Shown one piece after another: positions 1 through 6,301 of a stretch of DNA of 34,062 bases (position 1 is the first letter of the stretch; every line of letters starts with the position of its first letter). The position numbers and the translations under genes are program-made. This stretch comes from Ignavibacteriales bacterium (GTDB taxonomy: Bacteria > Bacteroidota > Ignavibacteria > Ignavibacteriales > Ignavibacteriaceae): positions 1-34,062 of the forward strand of contig JADJIH010000012.1 in the NCBI GenBank assembly GCA_016707115.1, read 5' to 3'. The notes under the pieces are model-generated. The model was not told where the DNA came from, did no database searches, and was given only the letters and a program-made list of their open reading frames with translations.

Positions 1-1
1 T

Positions 2-250
2 GGTAACGGTTATTTACTTTTTAACAATCATAAAGGTACAATGGTCGGATTAAGAAAAGTTGATCAGGTAGCTCAAGGCGATACAACAGTTTTTCATGTA
101 AATATGCCGGACATTGATTCTATTTTGAAAAAAGCAAAAGACAATGGAGGCTCTGTAAAGAGAACTAAAACTGTTATTCCTGCAATGGGCTGGTATGCAT
201 TAATGAATGATCCTGATGGAAATACTTTAGGATTATACCAGAAAAGTTAA
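2..250 (+). CDS. VOC-superfamily (glyoxalase/bleomycin-resistance-like) protein, C-terminal part
   Basis: The reading frame is open from the left edge of the window, so this is the last 82 residues of a longer protein whose start lies outside. The ending resembles the last beta-alpha-beta unit of a vicinal-oxygen-chelate protein: a strand reading FHVNMPDID, a helix with the D-S-I-L-K-K-A-K pattern, then W-Y-A-L-M-N-D-P-D-G-N and a closing G-L-Y-Q. In this family the D-P-D/E-G-N turn followed by a hydrophobic strand ends the fold. Substrate and metal cannot be told from this piece; many such small proteins are of unknown function. It converges with the OsmC gene on the other strand across a shared hairpin. 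Family assignment is fairly sure, function is not. Confidence 0.7.
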   Translation, partial: GNGYLLFNNHKGTMVGLRKVDQVAQGDTTVFHVNMPDIDSILKKAKDNGGSVKRTKTVIPAMGWYALMNDPDGNTLGLYQKS

Positions 251-262
251 ACTAAAAATTTA

Positions 263-292
263 GGAGTAATGGAATTTCATTTTCATTACTCC
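263..292. terminator. Hairpin terminator between convergent genes
   Basis: An inverted repeat with arms GGAGTAATG (263-271) and CATTACTCC (284-292) extends inward by a G-T and two A-T pairs, with a 6-base loop. A-rich and T-rich flanks lie on both sides. It sits between two convergent genes and could stop transcription from either side. Confidence 0.65.
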
Positions 293-309
293 AAATCCTC
301 ACACTTTAA

Positions 310-738
310 TTAATCTACAGCGATAATTTTAAAAGAATGCGTGATCTCAACTGATTTCTGAAGCATTGCTGTTACACTGCAATATGTAGTTTGTGATAAT
401 TCAATAGCTCTCTCAACATCTTTATCAGCTATATCTTTACCATAGAATAAAAACTCAATATGAATTTTAGTATAAACCTGCGGATGTGTTTCTTGCTGCT
501 CTGCTGTAATATTAATTTCAAGATTATCTAACTTAATTCTCTTTTTCTGTAAGATTGCAACTACATCACTGCCTGTACAACCTGCAAGTGATAGTAGAAT
601 TAATTCTTTCGGACGAATACCTGAATTACTGCCATAAAAATTTTCTGGTCCATCCATTGTAATCCAATGGTTAGTATCTGTTTTACCTACAAATGTAATT
701 CCACGTAATTGCTTTACGAACGCTGTTTTGGTTGCCAT
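310..738 (-). CDS. OsmC/Ohr-family protein
   Basis: A 142-residue protein, the usual length for the OsmC family. The family reduces organic hydroperoxides in the cytoplasm with a pair of conserved cysteines. Both are visible: Cys54 in the helix L-S-L-A-G-C-T-G-S-D and Cys120 in T-T-Y-C-S-V. The motif R-P-K-E-L-I-L-L-S just before the first cysteine is also typical, and the sequence is closest to the YhfA-type subgroup, for which a peroxidase role is less well established. No signal peptide, so cytosolic. It stands alone on the minus strand, 71 bases downstream of the MarC-like gene, and may be read through from it. The family call is secure; the natural substrate is not known from sequence. 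Confidence 0.85.
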   Translation of the reverse strand: MATKTAFVKQLRGITFVGKTDTNHWITMDGPENFYGSNSGIRPKELILLSLAGCTGSDVVAILQKKRIKLDNLEINITAEQQETHPQVYTKIHIEFLFYGKDIADKDVERAIELSQTTYCSVTAMLQKSVEITHSFKIIAVD

Positions 739-809
739 ATTTTCCTCTAAAAATAAATTAAAAATTTTCTAATAGTCTGATGAACTATTTATTGTTTGGT
801 TACAGCCAT

Positions 810-1448
810 TTATTTAATTGCTAAAATATCCTGAATAATTGGTTTTAATCCTCTAAAAAATAGCTCAACTGCAATTACCATTACTATTAGACCCATAATT
901 CTTGTAAGAACTTTATTTCCACTTTCTCCAAGAAATGCAATTATTTTTCTGGAACTAAGAAGAATTAAATGTGTTAAGCCCATAACAATAAATATTGATG
1001 CAATAAGTAAAGATTTGTGAGCTATATCAGGAGCATCATTCATCATAACTATAGATATTGTGATTACACCCGGGCCCGTTATCATCGGAACACCAAGCGG
1101 AGTAATTGCAAAATCTTTTGCTGCTTCAATAAATTCTTCGCCTTCAGATTTTATGCGTGTTAGTTTTCCTCTAAGCATATCATAACCCGAAAGAAAGAAT
1201 AATATCCCTCCGACCACTCGTAATCCATTAACGGAAATGTTGAAAATATCAAAAATAAAATTTCCACCGAAAGTAAAAAGTAATAAAACTAGAAGTGCTG
1301 TTGAAGTTGCTTTAAGTGCGATTGCTGCAGCCTGTTTAGATGTCATTCCCGTTGTAAGAGTTGTAAAAACAGGAATAACACCCATCGGATTTATCATTGT
1401 AAATAATGATGTAAATGCAAGTAAAGCAAATTGTAAAATTGAATCCAT
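810..1448 (-). CDS. MarC-family integral membrane protein
   Basis: 212 residues with about six hydrophobic segments (roughly 5-25, 43-65, 70-90, 115-135, 145-165, 183-205), the size and topology of the MarC family. Family-typical stretches are visible: the N-terminal F-T-M-I-N-P-M-G-V-I-P-V-F, and A-I-T-P-L-G-V-P-M-I-T-G-P-G in the middle. MarC proteins sit in the inner membrane. Early reports tied them to multiple antibiotic resistance, later work did not support this, and their transport role is unknown. The start lies only 19 bases after the stop of the decarboxylase gene on the same strand, so the two are probably co-transcribed, but that does not reveal a function. Family call is strong. 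Confidence 0.88.
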   Translation of the reverse strand: MDSILQFALLAFTSLFTMINPMGVIPVFTTLTTGMTSKQAAAIALKATSTALLVLLLFTFGGNFIFDIFNISVNGLRVVGGILFFLSGYDMLRGKLTRIKSEGEEFIEAAKDFAITPLGVPMITGPGVITISIVMMNDAPDIAHKSLLIASIFIVMGLTHLILLSSRKIIAFLGESGNKVLTRIMGLIVMVIAVELFFRGLKPIIQDILAIK

Positions 1449-1467
1449 ATTAATTATTCTACTAAAA

Positions 1468-2910
1468 TTAGTTTAATCCTAGTGCTATTGACTTAATTAG
1501 TTCCCACGCATCTTCAATATGTCTGCGCTCATGTCTTATACTTCCAATTGTTAATCTTATAACGAACTTGCCATTAAGTTTTGTATGAGATAAAAATAGT
1601 TTTCCTGATTCATTAATTTTTTCTAAAAGCATTTCATTCATTCTATTCAACTCATCTTCAGAAAAATTTCCGGGATTAAATCTAAAACAAACTGTTGAAA
1701 ATGGAGTAGGAGCCATAATCTCAAAATCATTTTCTTGTTCTATCCAACTTCTTAATTCTTTTGCGAGATAGATATGATTCTTTATTCTTTCGGCTAATCC
1801 ATCAACGCCAAAATATCTTATAATAAACCAAAGTTTTAATGAACGGAATCTTCTGCCTAGTTGGATTCCATAATCCATTAGATTTTCAACTTCACTATCC
1901 TGATTTGTTTTAAGATATTCTGCAGACAAACTGAAAGCACGTTTTAGAATATCAGGTTTGCGGGTAAAGTAAACGCTTAAATCCATTGGAGTAAACATCC
2001 ATTTATGTGGATTTATCACTAATGAATCAGCGCGATTCCAACCTTTGGTAATCCATTTCATTTCGGGAATCATAGCAGTTACACCAGCATAAGCAGAATC
2101 TATATGCAGCCACAAATTATATTTCTCACAAATATCTGCTATAGCATCAACCGGATCCACACTAGTTGTAGATGTAGTACCAACTGTAGCAACAACACAA
2201 AACGGTTTGAAGCCTTTTGCAATATCTTTTTTAATTGCTTCTTCAAGTTTTTCGGGAATCATTTCAAACTTATCATTAACAGAAATTTTTCTAATTCCAT
2301 CTAAACCAATTCCTAAGGTAAGCGCACCTTTATCAATAGAATTGTGTGCATGTTCAGAACAATACATAACTAATTTTGGAAGATCTGCTCTTCCGCTCAT
2401 TCCCATTTCTCTGATTCCAAGATCAAGTTGTTCACGTGCAGAAGCGATTGCATGCATAGAACTTGTTGAAGCTGTATCGTAAATAATTCCCCAGTAATTC
2501 TCCGGCAATCCAACCATTTGCCTGAACCAGTTCATCATTGATTTTTCAAGCTCGGTAAATGCAGGAGAGGTTTTCCACAACATTCCATTTGCACCTAATG
2601 CAGCTGTAATAAGCTCGGCTAAAATTCCTGGTCCGCTTGAAGTTGAGTTGAAGTAAGCCATAAAACCTGGATGATTCCAGTGTGTGATTCCATCCATAAG
2701 AATTTTATCAATATCAGCTAAAACATTTTCTATTTCTTCGCCATTTGTTGGTGGAGTTTGTGGAATTCGTTTTAATATATCGCCCGGGTTTAATTGTGAA
2801 AGAGGTGGATACTTTTCAATATTGCTTAAATAATCAGCAATCCAATCCACAAGATTGTATCCGTTTTTTCGGAAATCCTCTGAGGACATATCGTTAAGAT
2901 TGTTTTTCAT
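1468..2910 (-). CDS. PLP-dependent group II amino-acid decarboxylase (aromatic-L-amino-acid type)
   Basis: 480 residues, matching aromatic-amino-acid and related group II decarboxylases. These enzymes remove the carboxyl group of an amino acid such as tryptophan, tyrosine or DOPA to give an amine, using pyridoxal phosphate. The Schiff-base lysine is Lys303 in V-I-N-P-H-K-W-M-F. The cofactor aspartate is Asp271 in W-L-H-I-D-S-A-Y-A-G, and S-E-H-A-H-N-S (185-191) supplies the ring-stacking histidine. The N-terminal G-Y-N-L-V-D-W-I-A-D-Y-L and H-W-N-H-P-G-F-M-A-Y-F (77-87) are standard for this subgroup. Cytosolic, no signal. Substrate specificity cannot be read by eye. A second methionine at residue 8 is a possible alternative start. 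It is transcribed divergently from the SCO1 gene and followed closely by the MarC gene. Confidence 0.9.
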   Translation of the reverse strand: MKNNLNDMSSEDFRKNGYNLVDWIADYLSNIEKYPPLSQLNPGDILKRIPQTPPTNGEEIENVLADIDKILMDGITHWNHPGFMAYFNSTSSGPGILAELITAALGANGMLWKTSPAFTELEKSMMNWFRQMVGLPENYWGIIYDTASTSSMHAIASAREQLDLGIREMGMSGRADLPKLVMYCSEHAHNSIDKGALTLGIGLDGIRKISVNDKFEMIPEKLEEAIKKDIAKGFKPFCVVATVGTTSTTSVDPVDAIADICEKYNLWLHIDSAYAGVTAMIPEMKWITKGWNRADSLVINPHKWMFTPMDLSVYFTRKPDILKRAFSLSAEYLKTNQDSEVENLMDYGIQLGRRFRSLKLWFIIRYFGVDGLAERIKNHIYLAKELRSWIEQENDFEIMAPTPFSTVCFRFNPGNFSEDELNRMNEMLLEKINESGKLFLSHTKLNGKFVIRLTIGSIRHERRHIEDAWELIKSIALGLN

Positions 2911-3056
2911 AACTGTTGTGTCTTGTTAATAATTCAAAAAGTGAAACCAATAATTCTATGCGTAATTAACATTTCAAATCTAAGAAAAGAAATTATCTTT
3001 TATTACGAAACGATTTTTAATAAGTTGAATCATATAATCATAACTTTTATTGAAAA

Positions 3057-3662
3057 ATGAAAAAAGCTAAAAGTATCCTTAGAGTTTTAACTTTCATTCT
3101 TATTATTAATTACTTAAATGGATGTTATGAACATTTTCCTTTGGATCAGGATTTAACAAGAACACAAAATACTTTTTTAAATCAGGATAGTGTAGAGGTT
3201 CAGTTTCCAAAAATCATTAAAGATAAAATAACAGTTTTGGCAATGGTTTATACTCATTGTCCTGATATTTGTCCGATGACGACTCACAATATGCATTTAG
3301 TTGAACAAAAACTTCCGGATGATTTAAAGGACAAAGTTAAATTTGTAGTAATTTCTTTTGATCCCAATCGTGATACACCAACTGTTTTAAAAAAGTTTGC
3401 TGAGATTAGGGATTTTTCTTTTGATAAGTGGACTTTGCTTTCCGGTGATGAACAAAACACAAAAGAAGTAATGTTAAAGTTTGGCATCAAAGCTATTCCT
3501 GCTGATTCTTCATACGATGCCGATGGTGAACTGAGTTACAATGTAATTCACACAGATAGGATTTCATTGATTGATCAGGAAGGAAAGCTTAGAAGCAATT
3601 ACAAGGGCAGCACAGCTAATTTGGATATGATACTTGAAGACATTAAATACTTGAGTAATTAG
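3057..3662 (+). CDS. SCO1/SenC-family copper chaperone, lipoprotein
   Basis: 201 residues with a thioredoxin-like fold. SCO proteins bind copper outside the inner membrane and help build the CuA centre of cytochrome c oxidase. The copper ligands are visible: Cys68 and Cys72 in Y-T-H-C-P-D-I-C-P-M, and His165 in N-V-I-H-T-D-R. The N-terminus has a hydrophobic segment ending in a lipobox (Y-L-N-G-C, Cys23), so it is probably anchored to a membrane by lipid and faces the periplasm. F-D-P-N-R-D-T-P (101-108) is also family-typical. The PCu(A)C gene follows 106 bases later on the same strand, which supports a role in copper delivery to an oxidase. No oxidase gene is in the window. Confidence 0.9.
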   Translation: MKKAKSILRVLTFILIINYLNGCYEHFPLDQDLTRTQNTFLNQDSVEVQFPKIIKDKITVLAMVYTHCPDICPMTTHNMHLVEQKLPDDLKDKVKFVVISFDPNRDTPTVLKKFAEIRDFSFDKWTLLSGDEQNTKEVMLKFGIKAIPADSSYDADGELSYNVIHTDRISLIDQEGKLRSNYKGSTANLDMILEDIKYLSN

Positions 3663-3663
3663 C

Positions 3664-3747
3664 ATGTCATCAAGAGGAGTTCGATTAGAACGACGAAGTG
3701 ATCTCTTATTGAGATTGCTTCACTTGAAGACTCGCTCGCAATGACAT
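3664..3747. repeat. Palindromic intergenic repeat (attgcttc...ctcgcaatgac type)
   Basis: The element starts with ATGTCAT (3664-3670) and ends with its complement ATGACAT (3741-3747). Inner arms GAAGTGATCTC (3695-3705) and GAGATTGCTTC (3711-3721) pair with two mismatches. The text ending CTCGCTCGCAATGACAT resembles a dispersed palindromic repeat seen in many draft genomes of this group. A decayed relative lies at 8304-8340. It carries no gene and fills the gap between the SCO1 and PCu(A)C genes. Confidence 0.6.
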
Positions 3748-3768
3748 TAAAAATATAAGGAGAATAAA

Positions 3769-4206
3769 ATGAATGTATTATTGGCTCTATTACTAATCTT
3801 TTCTAATCCTTCTGAGAAGATAAAAATCGTCGATCCATGGATGAGAGTTGGTGCTCAGGGACAGGCAACTGGATTATTCTTTAAGATTGAAAATAATTCT
3901 GAAAAAGCTGATACTCTTTACAAAGTAGAGTTTGAACCAGCAGGTAAAATTGAAATCCACGAGACTTATGATGCTGGCGATGACATGATGGGAATGAGAG
4001 AAGTTGGGCAAATTGTCATTCCTGCAAAATCTTCATTTGAGTTAAAACCCGGAGCTCATCACGTGATGCTCATGAAATTGAAACAGGATATTAAGAAAGG
4101 TTACGTTGGAGAAGTTACTTTACATTTTAAGTCAGCCGGAAAGATTATGATAAAAGCTGAAGCTAAAGAGATGATGAAGAAGCAAATGATGGAGCACAAA
4201 CACTAA
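3769..4206 (+). CDS. PCu(A)C-type periplasmic copper chaperone (DUF461)
   Basis: 145 residues with a short hydrophobic N-terminus (residues 1-11) that probably acts as an export signal. PCu(A)C proteins carry Cu(I) in the periplasm and pass it to the CuA site of cytochrome oxidase, often together with SCO. The copper-binding pattern of spaced His and Met residues is present: His64, a Met cluster at 73-76, and His98-Val-Met100 in G-A-H-H-V-M-L-M, with about 21 residues between the second and third groups as the family requires. The C-terminal tail is rich in Met and His (M-M-E-H-K-H), possibly extra metal binding. A good ribosome site, AAGGAG, precedes the ATG. The SCO1-like gene lies just upstream. 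Confidence 0.9.
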   Translation: MNVLLALLLIFSNPSEKIKIVDPWMRVGAQGQATGLFFKIENNSEKADTLYKVEFEPAGKIEIHETYDAGDDMMGMREVGQIVIPAKSSFELKPGAHHVMLMKLKQDIKKGYVGEVTLHFKSAGKIMIKAEAKEMMKKQMMEHKH

Positions 4207-4221
4207 AAATTAAACTCTTTA

Positions 4222-4252
4222 AAGTCTCTCCCTTTTTGAAAGGGAGAGACTT
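4222..4252. terminator. Strong bidirectional hairpin terminator
   Basis: A perfect 14-bp stem (4222-4235 with 4239-4252; core GTCTCTCCCTTT) closes a 3-base loop. It lies between the stop of the PCu(A)C gene and the stop of the convergent response-regulator gene, where a shared terminator is expected. Confidence 0.75.
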
Positions 4253-4268
4253 AGAGAGGGTTAAAAAT

Positions 4269-5429
4269 TCATCTCACAAAAAATTCTGCAATAACTTTAT
4301 TCCAGTTAACATCATTTAATTTTTCCAGTTGCCCTATAAATAAACCTTCTTCAAGATATTCATCCGCCTTCTTTTCAGATTTCATTATTTCTGTAAATAC
4401 TGATTTAAACTTTTCAATATCTTCCTGGAAGAATGAAACTGCAGATTTTCCTATGTGCATCCCTTTAATTTCATTATCTAAATTTTCAGCATCAAGAGCA
4501 CAAACCCAATTTCGTTCATACGGGGTAACATCTAAAGCCTCGATATTATCTTTTAGGATTGTGTTTATCTGAGATACTTTTCCGCTTACAGGAGAATTGA
4601 ATGTAATACTTCTATTTCCTTGTTTAATTGTAAAAAGAGGCTGCCCGGCTTTTACATTCATTCCAAGGTTTGGCAGTTCAACAGAGTAAACGCGTCCTAT
4701 TAACTTCTTTGCAAAATCATCAATTCCAATTTTAGCTATACCTGCTTGATTCATACTAACCCAAGTATGATTTTTAGCTATAAATACTCCACCAGGAATT
4801 GCGAACTCACCTTGTGTAAAATCATCTGAAGCCGGTACGTGAGTTATGTGTACTTTTGGTTTTAACTGTTTTTGAATTTTATCCTGACGTTTAATTAAAG
4901 ACTTCTGCACAAACGCGATAAGTTCATCTTCGGTAAATGGTTTTTGAACATAATCCAAAGCACCGTATTTCATAGTTTCAACAGCAGTTTCAACAGAGGC
5001 ATAACCAGTAATTATAATTACATCTATGTCAGGACGAAGATGTTTAACAGATTTACAAACCTCAACTCCATCCATTAATGGCATTTTTAAATCAGTAAAT
5101 AAAAAATCGTAATGATGTTTTTGAATTAAACCAAGAGCTTCTTGTCCGGTTTCAACAGTATCAACTGAGTAGCCATCAAGTACAAGAATTTTTCTAAAAC
5201 TACCAAGAATAACTTCTTCATCATCAACGCAAAGAATTTTTGCTTTAGGATTTTCTACTTCAGCACGTTTTAAAGTTTTAGCTTCATTCGTAAAATCAAG
5301 TTTTAAACTTTCGGTAAGAACGATCTCACGTTCTTTCTTTTGTTTTTGTTCTGTCATTCTTTTTCCAACCATTCGGATAACAATATCCGCAATGATGAAA
5401 ATGACTACAGCTAATATGAATAGTGGCAT
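4269..5429 (-). CDS. Membrane-anchored response regulator with GcvH-like domain
   Basis: 386 residues. Order: one membrane helix (about 2-20), a charged linker, a receiver domain (63-180), a domain resembling glycine-cleavage H protein (about 207-310), then a C-terminal alpha-helical tail. The receiver has its acidic pair Asp69/Asp70, phospho-acceptor Asp113 in F-T-D-L-K-M-P, Thr141 and Lys163, so it should accept phosphate. The H-like part shows H-T-W-V (221-224), G-I-A-K-I-G-I-D-D-F-A, V-E-L-P-N-L-G and S-P-V-S-G-K-V. The lysine that carries lipoate in true H protein aligns with Asn272, so lipoylation is unlikely. There is no DNA-binding domain. It is the last gene of the redox block, 56 bases after the other receiver/GcvH gene. 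It may act through protein contact at the membrane near the redox complex; that role is inference. Confidence 0.85.
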   Translation of the reverse strand: MPLFILAVVIFIIADIVIRMVGKRMTEQKQKKEREIVLTESLKLDFTNEAKTLKRAEVENPKAKILCVDDEEVILGSFRKILVLDGYSVDTVETGQEALGLIQKHHYDFLFTDLKMPLMDGVEVCKSVKHLRPDIDVIIITGYASVETAVETMKYGALDYVQKPFTEDELIAFVQKSLIKRQDKIQKQLKPKVHITHVPASDDFTQGEFAIPGGVFIAKNHTWVSMNQAGIAKIGIDDFAKKLIGRVYSVELPNLGMNVKAGQPLFTIKQGNRSITFNSPVSGKVSQINTILKDNIEALDVTPYERNWVCALDAENLDNEIKGMHIGKSAVSFFQEDIEKFKSVFTEIMKSEKKADEYLEEGLFIGQLEKLNDVNWNKVIAEFFVR

Positions 5430-5485
5430 GATTTTTCTCCTAAGTAATAATATTTTTTATTTCGTTTTTATTCATAGCAACTCAA

Positions 5486-6292
5486 TTAAATTCTATCTGA
5501 GCTGCACGGAATTAAGTATTTAATTTCATATTCAATGTTAGCGGGAATAACCCGGTAAATCCAACCTTCAAAGTATGGATCCTTTTCAATTAGGCTAGGA
5601 TTATTTTTTATTGTTTCGTTTACTTCAACAATTCTTCCGGATAGTGGTGCCAGTATTCTATGGTTTCTATCATTCGCACAAATAAACGAGGCACAACTAA
5701 TTCCCTGTGCTATTTCATCTTCACGATTTAACAGTTCTATTTGCTGAATTGAATCGATGGTTTTCATATAGATATCGCACATCCCAACTAAAACTGTTCC
5801 TTCTCTTTCTTGAAACATCCAGGTTGAGTAGCCAAGTCTCAAATATTTTGATGGACATGCAACAAAAAGTATTTCATCATTTTTTTGTTGTTGAATTATT
5901 AATTTTTGTTTTCCCATTATCTTTTGAAAATTATTAACCCTGTAAACAGTGCTTAACAATTCGTCCACTGTAAATGGTTTTGGAATAAAACTTACAGCTC
6001 CTTTGTAAAGTGAATTAACTGCATTTTCAACGGTTGAGAAACCTGTTGCCATTATTAGAGCACTATCTTCTTTCTTTTTCTTAACTGCTTCAAGAATTTC
6101 AAATCCATCACCATCAGGCATCATAATGTCTGATATGATGATTGGGTAATGATGGTTTGCAATTTTTTCTAACCCTGTTTTTGCGTTAAGTGCAACATCA
6201 ACCGAGTAATTATCAAGAGCACAGATTTTTACAACAGCATCAACAATCACTTGTTCATCATCAATTACTAATATATCTGCGTTCTTTTTCAT
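5486..6292 (-). CDS. Response regulator fused to a GcvH-like domain
   Basis: 268 residues, cytosolic. A receiver domain (5-120) has acidic pair Asp11/Asp12, phospho-acceptor Asp55 in I-I-S-D-I-M-M-P, Thr83 and Lys105. A C-terminal domain (about 150-250) resembles glycine-cleavage H protein: G-Y-S-T-W-M, then A-P-L-S-G-R-I-V-E-V-N-E and D-P-Y-F-E-G-W, the last two being classic H-protein signatures. The modified lysine position aligns with Asp208, so the domain should not carry lipoate. It begins 9 bases after the stop of the heme-c sensor kinase, so the two are almost surely co-translated partners. No DNA-binding part is present, so output is probably by protein interaction. Whether the GcvH-like domain contacts a redox enzyme or another protein is unknown. 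Confidence 0.87.
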   Translation of the reverse strand: MKKNADILVIDDEQVIVDAVVKICALDNYSVDVALNAKTGLEKIANHHYPIIISDIMMPDGDGFEILEAVKKKKEDSALIMATGFSTVENAVNSLYKGAVSFIPKPFTVDELLSTVYRVNNFQKIMGKQKLIIQQQKNDEILFVACPSKYLRLGYSTWMFQEREGTVLVGMCDIYMKTIDSIQQIELLNREDEIAQGISCASFICANDRNHRILAPLSGRIVEVNETIKNNPSLIEKDPYFEGWIYRVIPANIEYEIKYLIPCSSDRI

Positions 6293-6301
6293 TTAACTAA
6301 A

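Noticed and set aside
3664..3747. CRISPR repeat or tRNA-like fold
   Set aside because: Only a single palindromic unit without regular spacers, and no cloverleaf could be drawn.
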